DNA from: UBA9076 sp964418835
GTDB taxonomy: Bacteria; Bacillota_I; Bacilli_A; Erysipelotrichales; Erysipelotrichaceae
Reading direction: 5' to 3'
Assembly: GCA_964418835.1 (NCBI GenBank)
Contig: CAYQNJ010000001.1
Location: 124,001-188,000 of the forward strand
DNA length: 64,000 bases
Below the pieces are notes generated by a model, which saw only the letters and a list, made by a program, of their open reading frames with translations, was not told the origin of the DNA and did not search any database. This document shows positions 17,018-25,566 of the stretch, piece by piece (position 1 is the stretch's first letter; each line of letters opens with the position of its first letter). A program made the position numbers and the translations under genes.

Positions 17018-17030
17018 CGGCTTATTTTAT
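17003..17030. terminator. Bidirectional terminator between yitT-like gene and trpS
   Basis: An 8-bp GC-rich stem (17003-17010 with 17016-17023) is followed by a T-rich run on the + strand and lies at the stop codons of both convergent genes. Confidence 0.8.
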
Positions 17031-18008
17031 TTCTAGTCCAACTTTTACTTGAACTTCATCTAGTTTGTTTTGTGCTAATTTCTTAGCTTTTTTAGTTCCT
17101 ATTTCTAATGCTTCTTGTATTCTATTTGAATTTATTATTTCATTATAATCAGCTTGTATCTTTTCTAATGTAGAACAAACTACATCAGCAACACCTCTTT
17201 TAAAATCACCATATCCTTTACCATCATATTCTTCTGTAATCTCATCGAATGATTTATTTGATAACGAAGACATTATTTGCATTAAATTAGAAATACCTGG
17301 TTGACTAATAGGATCAAATTGAACCTTACCAATATCATCAGTAACAGCAGACATAATTTTTTTTCTTGCTGATTTTATATCATCTAATAAATAAATACAT
17401 CCTTTGTTAGTTTCATCAGATTTACTCATTTTTTTACTAGGATCACTTAATGACATTATTCTAGCTCCAACCTTAGGAACCATTGGCTCAGGAACTTTAA
17501 ATGTTTCACCGTATTTATTATTAAATCTTATAGCAACATCTCTACATAATTCCACATGTTGTTTTTGGTCTTCACCAACAGGTACATAATCAGCATCATA
17601 TATTAATATATCCGCACTCATTAAAGTAGGGTAAGTATAAATACCACAAGAAATATTCTTTTCTTGTTTTGCTACTTTATCTTTAAATTGTGTCATTCTA
17701 TTTAATTCACCCATATATGTATTACAACATAGAATAAAACCCAATTGAGCATGTTCCATTACATCAGTTTGTAAGAATATAGTTGTTTTATTCGGATCTA
17801 ATCCACATGCTAAGTATAAAGCAACACAATCTTTTAAATTCTTTTGTAACTCTTTTGGTTCTTGATACACTGTTATACAATGCAAATTAGCAATAAATGC
17901 AATTACTTCATATTCATCTTGATACTCCACAAACTTACTCAATGCACCAATATAATTACCTAAATGTAATTGTCCAGTTGGTTTTATACCACTTAACATT
18001 CTTTTCAT
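17022..18008 (-). CDS. trpS: Tryptophanyl-tRNA synthetase
   Basis: Class I synthetase of 328 aa. The HIGH-type motif is PTGQLHLGNYIGAL near residue 11 and KMSKS is intact (SKKMSKSDE). Other TrpRS blocks such as LGFILCCNTYMGELNRMTQFKDK and VPVGEDQKQHVEL are present. The start at 18008 follows an AGGAG site; the frame is open for 16 more codons upstream without a ribosome site. No T-box is visible in the short leader. Confidence 0.97.
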   Translation of the reverse strand: MKRMLSGIKPTGQLHLGNYIGALSKFVEYQDEYEVIAFIANLHCITVYQEPKELQKNLKDCVALYLACGLDPNKTTIFLQTDVMEHAQLGFILCCNTYMGELNRMTQFKDKVAKQEKNISCGIYTYPTLMSADILIYDADYVPVGEDQKQHVELCRDVAIRFNNKYGETFKVPEPMVPKVGARIMSLSDPSKKMSKSDETNKGCIYLLDDIKSARKKIMSAVTDDIGKVQFDPISQPGISNLMQIMSSLSNKSFDEITEEYDGKGYGDFKRGVADVVCSTLEKIQADYNEIINSNRIQEALEIGTKKAKKLAQNKLDEVQVKVGLEIK

Positions 18009-18122
18009 ATTTAATCTCCTAATACTAATTAGTATATTATATACCATTTTAATCAAATTTAACTACTTATATATTTATTATTGTTAAAAAAACATATATA
18101 ATAACATAAGGAGTTGATGAAA

Positions 18123-18554
18123 ATGATAGTAGTATATACTAGCCCTGGATGTGCATCATGTCGTAAAGTAAAACAATGGCTAAAAGATAGAAATCTAGAG
18201 TACATAGAAAAAAATATATTTAAGACTGTTTTAAACGAAAAAGAAATTAAAACTTTATTTGAAAGAACTGAAAATGGGACAGATGATCTTGTGTCAAAAA
18301 GATCTAAGATAATACAAGAACAAAAAGTTGATGTTGATAATATGACTATGAATGAACTTGTAAAATTTATTAAAGACAATCCTAGCATTTTAAAAAGACC
18401 TATAATAATAAGTGAGAATAATTTTCAAGTAGGTTATGATGAAGAAGAAATTAGTACATTTGTTCCAGCAAGATTAAGAAGTATTGCGGACATGGCATGC
18501 AATAAAAACTGTCCTAATTATGAAGGATGTGGAAAGGTTAGATGCAATGAGTAA
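18123..18554 (+). CDS. spx: Spx/ArsC-family redox regulator with cysteine-rich tail
   Basis: Spx binds the RNA polymerase alpha C-terminal domain and reprograms transcription in disulfide stress. The redox switch C10-A-S-C13 sits at the classical position, followed by CRKVKQWL, RSKIIQ and SILKRPIIISENNFQVGYDEEEI. The start at 18123 is 9 bases from AAGGAG and aligns with known Spx N-termini. Two upstream in-frame starts (TTG 18114, ATG 18117) are too close to the site. After the normal end, the protein carries four extra cysteines (C126, C130, C136, C141; pattern C-x3-C-x5-C-x4-C), absent from B. subtilis Spx as I recall it. Confidence 0.88.
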   Translation: MIVVYTSPGCASCRKVKQWLKDRNLEYIEKNIFKTVLNEKEIKTLFERTENGTDDLVSKRSKIIQEQKVDVDNMTMNELVKFIKDNPSILKRPIIISENNFQVGYDEEEISTFVPARLRSIADMACNKNCPNYEGCGKVRCNE

Positions 18555-18580
18555 GAGCAAGTAATTGCTCTTATTTTATT
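18553..18580 (+). terminator. spx terminator
   Basis: An 8-bp stem (18553-18560 with 18565-18572) and 4-base loop lead into a T-rich run. It abuts the TATAAT of the mnmA promoter. Confidence 0.75.
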
Positions 18581-18581
18581 G

Positions 18582-18587
18582 TATAAT
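18582..18587 (+). promoter_or_regulatory. -10 element for a probably leaderless mnmA mRNA
   Basis: A perfect TATAAT ends 6 bases before the mnmA ATG at 18594, so normal spacing puts the transcription start on the A of the start codon. No Shine-Dalgarno can fit. A -35 is not obvious because the region is occupied by the spx terminator. Confidence 0.6.
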
Positions 18588-18593
18588 AGACAT

Positions 18594-19739
18594 ATGAAAA
18601 TTTTAGTGGGTTTATCAGGTGGAGTAGATTCTGCTGTAGCAGCGTATATATTAAAAAAACAAGGACATAATGTTACTTGTGCTTTTATGCGTAATTGGGA
18701 TTCTTTAGCTAATAATGATATATTAGGGAATCCAACTTTAGATAATGAAATTTGTTCACAAGAGACTGATTATAATGACGCCAAACTTGTTGCTGATGCT
18801 TTAGGTTTAGAACTACTTAGAATAGATTTTATTAAAGAGTATTGGGACCATGTTTTCACAACATTTTTAAAAGAATATAATTTAGGAAGAACACCTAATC
18901 CTGACATTCTTTGTAATAAATATATTAAATTTGATAGCTTTTTAGAATATGCTGAAAAATTAGGTTTTTACTATATAGCAACTGGACACTATGTAAAAGT
19001 TGAACACAATGAAAATGAAAGTTTTTTAAAAAAAGCTTATGATTCAAATAAAGATCAATCTTATTTTTTATGTCAAATATCAAAAGAAGCACTTAAACAT
19101 TGTATTTTTCCATTAGGTGAGATTTCTAAGGAAGAAGTAAGAAAAATTGCTGAAGAATTAAATCTAATTGTTGCAAATAAGAAAGATAGTACAGGTATTT
19201 GTTTTATAGGAGAACGTAATTTTAGACAATTCTTGAGTAATTATTTACCCATGAAGTCTGGTAATATTATTGATGTTGAAACTAGAAATGTAGTAGGAAA
19301 ACACAAAGGTGTTCTTTATTATACAATTGGTCAAAGAAAAGGATTAGACATTGGTGGAAAAGGTGGTCCTTGGTTTGTTGTAGGTAAAGATGTTACTAAA
19401 AATGAATTATACGTTGCTTCAGGATCAAATAATGACTGGTTAACATCTGATTCATGCATTGTAAGTGATGTAAATTATTTATTTGATGTAGAAACTGAAA
19501 TTGAATGTACTGCAAAGTTTAGATATAGACAACCTGATCAAAGAATTAAACTAATTAAACTAGATGGTAATAAAGTTAAATGTATTTATTCTCAAGGAAT
19601 TAAGGCGGTAACACCTGGACAAGAAGCTGTATTTTATTTAGGTGATATTGTTATTGGTGGTGGAGTAATAGATAAAGTCTATAAAAAAGATGTAGATATT
19701 TTTAAATTAGTAAGTGATAAGGTTAATGGAAATAATTAG
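18594..19739 (+). CDS. mnmA: tRNA-specific 2-thiouridylase MnmA
   Basis: ATP-dependent enzyme adding the 2-thio group to U34 of tRNA-Lys, -Glu and -Gln. The PP-loop SGGVDS is at residues about 7-12. The catalytic cysteines are C107 in DILCNKYIKF and C203 in TGICFIGER, and the family blocks GKHKGVLYYTIGQRKGL and TPGQEAVFYLGD are intact. 381 aa is slightly longer than usual. There is no Shine-Dalgarno before the ATG and a TATAAT lies 6 bases upstream, indicating leaderless translation. Confidence 0.96.
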   Translation: MKILVGLSGGVDSAVAAYILKKQGHNVTCAFMRNWDSLANNDILGNPTLDNEICSQETDYNDAKLVADALGLELLRIDFIKEYWDHVFTTFLKEYNLGRTPNPDILCNKYIKFDSFLEYAEKLGFYYIATGHYVKVEHNENESFLKKAYDSNKDQSYFLCQISKEALKHCIFPLGEISKEEVRKIAEELNLIVANKKDSTGICFIGERNFRQFLSNYLPMKSGNIIDVETRNVVGKHKGVLYYTIGQRKGLDIGGKGGPWFVVGKDVTKNELYVASGSNNDWLTSDSCIVSDVNYLFDVETEIECTAKFRYRQPDQRIKLIKLDGNKVKCIYSQGIKAVTPGQEAVFYLGDIVIGGGVIDKVYKKDVDIFKLVSDKVNGNN

Positions 19740-19781
19740 GAAGTAAATAATAATTTTTAATATATTATTAGACAAAAATAA

Positions 19782-21983
19782 ATGGAAGAAAATGTAATAA
19801 TTAGTGGAAAACCTTATAAAATAATATTTCGTAATGACGAAACTCTTTTTACTGTAGCTCTATTTATAGTAGATGATTTAAATGAAGATACAATAATTAT
19901 TACTGGTTTATTACCTAAATTAGACTTTGATAATACATATACATTAGAAGGAAATTATATAGACCATCATAAGTATGGAGTTCAATTTAAAGTAAATTCT
20001 TGGGAAAAACAATTACCAAATTCCAGTGAAGCTTTAGTTAGATATCTTAGTGGACCTGTATTTTCTGGAATAGGTTTTAAACTTGCAAGTGCTATAGTAG
20101 AAAAAGTTGGTGTTAATGCTTTAGAAGAAATTAAAAATAATCCTGATATATTAAATGATATTCCTAGATTAACTTCAAAGAAAAAACAAACTATAATCGA
20201 TAATTTATTTAATACTGATGATGAGTTAGAAGAATTAATGCAATTTTTTATGATTCATGGTGTTAGTGTAAGAAATGTTACAAGACTTCAAAAAGCTTAT
20301 GGAAATACGGCTATAGATGTAATAAAAAGTAATCCATATAGATTATTTTTTGAATGTGATGGTTTTGGTTTTAAAACATCTGATAAAATTGCGAAAAGTT
20401 TAAACATACCTGATGATGATGAAAGAAGGGTAGAAGCTATTTTATTAGAACTAGCTAATAATTTTATAATGAGTACTGGAGATTCTTATATAGAATTAGA
20501 TACATTAAAAGAGCTATTTGAAAAAACATTAATAAAAAATAAAATTCAAGCTGATTTTAATGTTATTTTAAGTAAATGTATTTATAGAACAACATTAATA
20601 TTAGAAGATGAAAAGATATACACAAAGGCACAGTATGAAGCTAAAGAATATATAAGTAAATTTCTTTCTAAATTTCCTTATAGTTCATTAAATCCATATG
20701 ATGAAGATTTATTAAAAGATTCAATCGATCAAATACAAGACATATTAAATATCAAATATGATGATAAACAAATGGAAGCTATTAAAACTTTCTTTAATAG
20801 TGACTTAATGATTTTAACTGGAGGACCCGGCACAGGAAAAACTACTGTTGTAAGGGGCATTGTCCATATTTTTAAACAGCTGTATCCATACAGTACAATT
20901 TGTTGTAGTGCACCTACTGGAAGAGCTGCAAAAAGACTTAAAGACCTAACTGATACATCTAACTCAGTTACAATACATTCATTATTACAATGGGACTTAG
21001 AAAGTAATACTTTTGGAAAAAATGAAGAAGATCCTTTATTAATAGATTTATTAATAATTGATGAATTTTCAATGGTGGATAACTGGTTATTTTATAATCT
21101 TTTAAAAGCATCTATTCATATTAAAAAAATTTGTATAATTGGTGATGAAGATCAATTACCTTCGGTAGGACCAGGTAGATTATTAAAAGATTTAATTGAT
21201 ACTAGCATATGGCCATTAGTTAGATTAGAACATATATTTAGACAACAAGAGGGGTCTGGAGTTATAAAATTAGCTTCTGATATAAAACATAATGTTGTTG
21301 ATTTTAATAACTATGAAAATGATGTAGCTTTTTATTCAATGGATAGTTCACTGGTTATAAATAATGTATTAAGTGTAGTTCAAAGTGCTTTAAATAAAGG
21401 ATATTCAATAAATGATATTCAAGTATTATCTTCTATGTATAAAGGTATTATAGGGATAGATAGATTAAATATTAATTTACAAAAATGTTTTAATCCACCA
21501 AAAAAAGGATTAAGAGAATTAAAATTCAAGTATAAAACATTTAGAGTAAATGATAAGATATTACAATTAAAAAACCAACCAGATGATGATGTATATAATG
21601 GTGATATTGGTACTTTAGTAGAAATAGAATATGCAAGTGAAAACAATTTGAAACAAAATAGAATATTTGTAGATTATGATAGCATTATTGTAGAATATGG
21701 TCCTGAAACTTTTATAAACATAACACATGCTTATTGTATTTCAATTCATAAATCACAAGGTTCAGAATATCCAATAGTAATATTGCCAATTGGAATGGAA
21801 AACTATATTATGTTAGAGAAAAGATTAATATACACAGCTATTACAAGAGCAAAAAAATCTGTAGTAATAATGGGTGATAAAGAAGCATTCTATTTAGGTA
21901 TACAAACTAAGGAAAAACATATTAGAAATTCTGATCTAACAAAATTATTGATAAAAGAACATAAAAATAGCTCATTTGAATGA
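19782..21983 (+). CDS. recD2: RecD2 (YrrC-type) SF1 DNA helicase
   Basis: 5'-3' helicase of the RecD2 class, which acts without RecBC in repair and fork maintenance. The N-terminal region (about residues 1-320) has an OB-like part and HhH repeats (YLSGPVFSGIGFKLA, NPYRLFFECDGFGFKTSDKIA). The motor has Walker A GGPGTGKTT (from residue 347), Walker B LLIIDEFSMVD, IGDEDQLPSVGPG and the C-terminal ITHAYCISIHKSQGSEYP and YTAITRAKK motifs. 733 aa is typical. A TATTAT lies 13 bases before the ATG and no Shine-Dalgarno is seen. Confidence 0.95.
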   Translation: MEENVIISGKPYKIIFRNDETLFTVALFIVDDLNEDTIIITGLLPKLDFDNTYTLEGNYIDHHKYGVQFKVNSWEKQLPNSSEALVRYLSGPVFSGIGFKLASAIVEKVGVNALEEIKNNPDILNDIPRLTSKKKQTIIDNLFNTDDELEELMQFFMIHGVSVRNVTRLQKAYGNTAIDVIKSNPYRLFFECDGFGFKTSDKIAKSLNIPDDDERRVEAILLELANNFIMSTGDSYIELDTLKELFEKTLIKNKIQADFNVILSKCIYRTTLILEDEKIYTKAQYEAKEYISKFLSKFPYSSLNPYDEDLLKDSIDQIQDILNIKYDDKQMEAIKTFFNSDLMILTGGPGTGKTTVVRGIVHIFKQLYPYSTICCSAPTGRAAKRLKDLTDTSNSVTIHSLLQWDLESNTFGKNEEDPLLIDLLIIDEFSMVDNWLFYNLLKASIHIKKICIIGDEDQLPSVGPGRLLKDLIDTSIWPLVRLEHIFRQQEGSGVIKLASDIKHNVVDFNNYENDVAFYSMDSSLVINNVLSVVQSALNKGYSINDIQVLSSMYKGIIGIDRLNINLQKCFNPPKKGLRELKFKYKTFRVNDKILQLKNQPDDDVYNGDIGTLVEIEYASENNLKQNRIFVDYDSIIVEYGPETFINITHAYCISIHKSQGSEYPIVILPIGMENYIMLEKRLIYTAITRAKKSVVIMGDKEAFYLGIQTKEKHIRNSDLTKLLIKEHKNSSFE

Positions 21984-21992
21984 GCTATTTTA
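21964..21992. terminator. Bidirectional terminator between recD2 and bcp
   Basis: A 12-bp perfect stem (21964-21975 with 21980-21991) and 4-base loop, flanked by A and T runs, contains the recD2 stop and lies at the convergent bcp stop. Confidence 0.85.
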
Positions 21993-22440
21993 ATAGTTCT
22001 AACATTTCTGAAGGATTCTTACTTGCATTTACTTTTTCAAATGCATGAGTTATTATTCCTTCTTCATTTATTATATATGTTGTTCTAACAACACCCATAT
22101 ATTTTTTACCATAATTCATTTTTTCTTTCCAAACATCATAAGCAGTAATTGCTTTTAATTCTGGATCAGCTAATAATGTGAAGTTTAAATTGTACTTACT
22201 TACGAAATTTTGATGAGATTTTACTGTATCCTTACTTACTCCAAGAATAACAGCATTTTTATCACTAAAATCTTTCTTTAATTCTGAAAAATTACACGCT
22301 TGTGATGTACAACCCGGTGTATTATCTTTAGGGTAAAAATATAAAACAACATTCTTCCCTTTATAATCACTTAAACTCACTAATTCTCCATCTTGATTTT
22401 CTAATGTAAAATCTGGTGCTTTTGTATTAATTTCTAACAT
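21985..22440 (-). CDS. bcp: Peroxiredoxin (Bcp/PrxQ, AhpC-TSA family)
   Basis: Thiol peroxidase of 151 aa reducing hydrogen and organic peroxides. The thioredoxin fold carries peroxidatic C44 and resolving C49 in DNTPGCTSQACNF, the C-x4-C arrangement of two-cysteine PrxQ. VLYFYPKD and VRTTYIINEEG blocks support the call. An AAAGGAG site precedes the ATG, and a TTGAAT hexamer at 22488-22483 is a possible -35. It is useful for an anaerobe facing oxygen. Confidence 0.96.
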   Translation of the reverse strand: MLEINTKAPDFTLENQDGELVSLSDYKGKNVVLYFYPKDNTPGCTSQACNFSELKKDFSDKNAVILGVSKDTVKSHQNFVSKYNLNFTLLADPELKAITAYDVWKEKMNYGKKYMGVVRTTYIINEEGIITHAFEKVNASKNPSEMLELLK

Positions 22441-22497
22441 AATAAATCTCCTTTATTACATTATTAGATATATAAATATTTTATTCAAATATTATGC

Positions 22498-22531
22498 ATA
22501 AAAAAAGTTTTATTACTTTTGTAATAAAACT
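22498..22531 (-). terminator. Terminator of the ABC transporter operon
   Basis: An 11-bp perfect stem (22506-22516 with 22521-22531), 4-base loop and a T run on the minus strand overlap the last codons of the ATPase gene. Confidence 0.85.
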
Positions 22532-23319
22532 CTATCATTTGCAAATTCTACACCACTATATTCTTCAAATTTCTTCAATAAATCATCAACTTTCAAATTA
22601 TACTTTTCTTCACCACTAACATCATAAATAATATTACCTTCATACATCATAATTAGTCTATTACCTGTTTGTATTGCATCTTTCATATTGTGTGTAACCA
22701 TTATTGCTGTTAGGTTTTGAGATTCAATAATATGATTTGTAATATCTAATACTTTCTTTGCAGTTTTTGGGTCTAGTGCTGCTGTATGTTCATCTAATAA
22801 TAGAATATCAGGTTTTTGTATAGTAGACATTAGAAGAGTAAGAGCTTGTCTTTGTCCTCCACTTAACAATCCAACTTTAGCACTTAATCTATCTTCTAGG
22901 CCTAATCCTAAATCTTTAACTAAGGTGTAAAAAATGGATTTTTCTTCTTTGGTTATTCCCCATGATAATCCTCTATTTTTACCTCGTCTATTTGCCATTG
23001 CAAGATTTTCTTGTATTTCCATATCAGCAGCAGTACCTTTCATAGGATCTTGAAAGACTCTTCCAATATACTTAGCTCTTTTATGTTCAGGAAGTTTAGT
23101 AACATCAACTCCATCTAAAATGATTGAACCACTATCAATAGGGTAAACCCCAGCAATCATGTTTAAAATGGTACTCTTACCTGCACCATTACCACCTATA
23201 ACAGTTACAAAATCACCACTATTTAAAGTTAGGTTAACATTATTTAAAACTTTATTCTCATTAATTGTACCAGGATTAAATGTTTTATTTATGTTAGTGA
23301 GTTTAAGCATATCAACCAT
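22513..23319 (-). CDS. ABC transporter ATP-binding protein (TrpXYZ-like)
   Basis: ATPase of 268 aa powering the transporter encoded with the next two genes. Walker A is GGNGAGKST, the signature is LSGGQRQALTLL, Walker B is LLLDEHTAALDP, and the switch His is in VTHNMKDAIQ. The sequence fits the COG1101-type ATPases that accompany COG2984/COG4120 partners. The start codon overlaps the permease stop by one base (TAATG). It is the last gene of a three-gene minus-strand operon. Confidence 0.9.
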   Translation of the reverse strand: MVDMLKLTNINKTFNPGTINENKVLNNVNLTLNSGDFVTVIGGNGAGKSTILNMIAGVYPIDSGSIILDGVDVTKLPEHKRAKYIGRVFQDPMKGTAADMEIQENLAMANRRGKNRGLSWGITKEEKSIFYTLVKDLGLGLEDRLSAKVGLLSGGQRQALTLLMSTIQKPDILLLDEHTAALDPKTAKKVLDITNHIIESQNLTAIMVTHNMKDAIQTGNRLIMMYEGNIIYDVSGEEKYNLKVDDLLKKFEEYSGVEFANDRVLLQK

Positions 23320-24233
23320 TATTCTTCCTCACTTCCTAACTTATTCATTTTACTTCTGTCTCTATTTTCAATTAGAACAGGGGTAGTTAACGCTATTGCT
23401 ACAAGTACAGCAGTAAATAGTTTTAAATCATCTGTATTTAATCCAAGTTGTAATACAACTGCAACAGCAGATCTATAAACTATTGAGCCAAAAATAATTG
23501 CAGATAATTTTAAGGCAAAGTTTGTTTCTTTTCTCATTAAGACTTCACCAATAATTATACTTGCTAACCCAATTACTATAGCCCCAGTACCCATCTTAAT
23601 ATCAGCATAACCTTGAGACTGAGTAACTAACGCACCTGAGAAAGCTACAAGAGCATTTGCAATCATGAAACCAATAATCTTAGTGTAATTAGTATCAACA
23701 CCTAATGATCTAACCATATTTTCATTAGAACCTGTAGCCCTTAGTGCTGAACCTATTTCAGTACCAAAAAACCAATACATAACCATTATTACTAAGAGAA
23801 TAATTATTAATCCAATAATAATTATGGAATTAACTGTATTTATACCAGTTTGTTCTGAAAAACTTTTAAATATATTATCGTACTTAAGAAGAGGAATATT
23901 ACTTCTTCCCATAATTCTTAAGTTAATTGAATATAAACTCAATTGAGTTAAGATACCTGCTAATATTGCTGGTATCTTACATTTTGTATGTAAAAATCCT
24001 GTAATAAAACCTGCTAGAGCACCACTAATAATTGCTGCAAATATCGCAAGAATAGGGTTAACATTATTAGATATCAATATAGCGACAACACTTCCTCCAG
24101 TAGCAAATGAACCATCTACAGATAAATCAGAAGTATTTAATAGTCTAAATGTAATGTAGACACCTAAAGCCATAATTCCCCATAATAATCCTTGGCTTAA
24201 GGCTCCTTGTAAAGCTAGAAGTATACTTTGCAT
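23319..24233 (-). CDS. ABC transporter permease (COG4120/TrpY-like)
   Basis: Integral membrane permease of 304 aa with about eight to nine helices. It resembles branched-chain amino acid type permeases (LLWGIMALGVYITFRLLNTSDLSVDGSFATGG, GSALRATGSNENMVRSLGVD with the ATPase-coupling segment). It sits between its binding protein and ATPase with spacing of one base or less, so expression is coupled. Confidence 0.9.
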   Translation of the reverse strand: MQSILLALQGALSQGLLWGIMALGVYITFRLLNTSDLSVDGSFATGGSVVAILISNNVNPILAIFAAIISGALAGFITGFLHTKCKIPAILAGILTQLSLYSINLRIMGRSNIPLLKYDNIFKSFSEQTGINTVNSIIIIGLIIILLVIMVMYWFFGTEIGSALRATGSNENMVRSLGVDTNYTKIIGFMIANALVAFSGALVTQSQGYADIKMGTGAIVIGLASIIIGEVLMRKETNFALKLSAIIFGSIVYRSAVAVVLQLGLNTDDLKLFTAVLVAIALTTPVLIENRDRSKMNKLGSEEE

Positions 24234-24234
24234 A

Positions 24235-25227
24235 TTATTCTACAATGTTTGCCTTACTAAGTATTTCATCACTAATAGTGATTCCAAGTTGTTCCATTAC
24301 AGTTTTATTAATAGTTAATTCACATTCTTCAGCAGGTAAATAGCCAATAGGCATAGTTTTAACATCTTCTCCATTTAATACTTTAGCTGCCATTTCTCCA
24401 GCTAAATATCCTAAATTAAAGTAATCAATTCCATAAGTGGCAAGTCCACCATTTTCAGTCATTCCCAATTCTCCAACTATAACTGGTAGGTTATTAGCAT
24501 TAGTAACTTGAGTAACATTTGCCATACCTTCAGCCAGTAAGTTATCAGTTGGGATATAAATTGCATCAACTTTTCCAATTAATGATTCAGTAACTTGTTG
24601 AATTGCTGTTGAATCAGAAACTGTAGCCTCAACATAACTTAATCCTAATGTTTCAATATATTCTTTAGCAATATTTGCTTGGAATATAGAATTTTCTTCT
24701 GAACCAGTATACATAACAGCAATGTTTTTTGCTTCTGGTAACAATTGTACTAATAAATCTATTTGTTCTTTAACTGGTGTTAAATCACTTGTTCCGCTAA
24801 CATTGGTTTCTGGTAAATCATTTGATTTAACTAATCCACTTGATTGTGGGTCTGTAACAGATGTTACTATAATTGGAATTTCAGTAGTTTTACCAGCTAC
24901 AGCTTGAGCTGCCGGCGTAGCATTTGCAAAAATTAAATCTACATTTGCATTAACAAATTTATTTGAAATTGTTTCACAGTTTGATTGATCTCCTTGTGCA
25001 TTTTGGAAATCAATAGTTAGGTTTTCTCCTTCAACATAACCATTATCTGCTAAACCTTTTTTAAATCCTTCTGTAGCAGCATCTAAAGCAGCATGTTCTA
25101 CATATTGAATAGCACCAATACTTTTCTTATCAGTACCAGATGAATCGGTAGTAGGTGTGTTACTATTACATGCTACAAGTATAATACTTATGGCAAGTAT
25201 AGATAACTTCTTTATAATTTTTTTCAT
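24235..25227 (-). CDS. ABC transporter substrate-binding lipoprotein (COG2984/TrpX-like)
   Basis: Lipoprotein of 330 aa with lipobox LVAC (C20). The mature part is a periplasmic-binding-protein fold of the ABC_sub_bind family (IGAIQYVEHAALDAATEGF, LIFANATPAAQAVA, PIIVTSVTDPQSSGLV, YIPTDNLL, GELGMTENGGLATYGIDYF). Streptococcal TrpX of this family takes up tryptophan. No Trp T-box is present here, so the substrate is uncertain. It is the first gene of the operon, with GGAGAG before the ATG, a strong promoter and a dyad operator in the leader. Confidence 0.88.
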   Translation of the reverse strand: MKKIIKKLSILAISIILVACNSNTPTTDSSGTDKKSIGAIQYVEHAALDAATEGFKKGLADNGYVEGENLTIDFQNAQGDQSNCETISNKFVNANVDLIFANATPAAQAVAGKTTEIPIIVTSVTDPQSSGLVKSNDLPETNVSGTSDLTPVKEQIDLLVQLLPEAKNIAVMYTGSEENSIFQANIAKEYIETLGLSYVEATVSDSTAIQQVTESLIGKVDAIYIPTDNLLAEGMANVTQVTNANNLPVIVGELGMTENGGLATYGIDYFNLGYLAGEMAAKVLNGEDVKTMPIGYLPAEECELTINKTVMEQLGITISDEILSKANIVE

Positions 25228-25242
25228 AATTTCTCTCCATCC

Positions 25243-25258
25243 TTGAAAATGTTTTCAA
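25243..25258 (-). promoter_or_regulatory. cre-like dyad operator in the ABC operon leader
   Basis: TTGAAAA and TTTTCAA, 7-bp inverted arms with a 2-base centre, match the CcpA cre consensus WTGNAANCGNWNNCAW at all but one fixed position (the central CG is TG on the + strand). It falls at about +3 to +18 of the predicted transcript, a roadblock position. A LacI/GalR-family repressor such as CcpA is inferred, not shown. Confidence 0.55.
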
Positions 25259-25267
25259 TTACAAATC

Positions 25268-25296
25268 ATTTTATTACATTTAGTTTACATAGTCAA
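25268..25296 (-). promoter_or_regulatory. Promoter of the ABC transporter operon
   Basis: On the minus strand TTGACT (25296-25291), a 17-base spacer and TAAAAT (25273-25268) form a near-consensus promoter. Confidence 0.8.
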
Positions 25297-25306
25297 TTTA
25301 TCTTGC

Positions 25307-25334
25307 TTGATTTTATGATGGATTATGGTATTAT
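25307..25334 (+). promoter_or_regulatory. Promoter of the alaS T-box transcript
   Basis: TTGATT (25307-25312), a 16-base spacer and TATTAT (25329-25334) preceded by TGG (extended -10) lie upstream of the T-box leader. Confidence 0.65.
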
Positions 25335-25340
25335 ATTTAA

Positions 25341-25549
25341 GAAATCTAATAGAAGATAAGTACATGTAAAATTATGTCTAGAAATAGGGATGGTTGATGA
25401 AAATCCTTACATTAATATATGTGGAAGCTACTTCTTAGAGTGATTAATAATCAACGTTACTTCGCGTTATGAAGTTTGAGGTGCATACTTTGGTATGAAT
25501 CAGGATGGTACCGCGTTTAATACGTTCCTGCAATTGTCAGGATTTTTTT
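25341..25549 (+). promoter_or_regulatory. T-box riboswitch (Ala) controlling alaS
   Basis: The leader contains the T-box core GGATGGTACCGCG (25503-25515). The stem I base pairs 25351-25355 with 25431-25435. An AGTA motif lies opposite GGAAGCTA, with GCT (Ala) at 25427-25429 as specifier. TGGT (25506-25509) would pair with the ACCA end of uncharged tRNA-Ala. CAGGA (25501-25505) can pair with TCCTG (25526-25530) as antiterminator; otherwise TCCTG pairs with CAGGA (25538-25542) to form a terminator with T run 25543-25549. Uncharged tRNA-Ala should therefore turn on alaS. Confidence 0.92.
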
Positions 25550-25566
25550 ATTTTAGGAGGAAATTT

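Noticed and set aside
25495..25566. Upstream extension of alaS
   Set aside because: This stretch is the T-box core and terminator; the AGGAGG site fixes the start at 25567.
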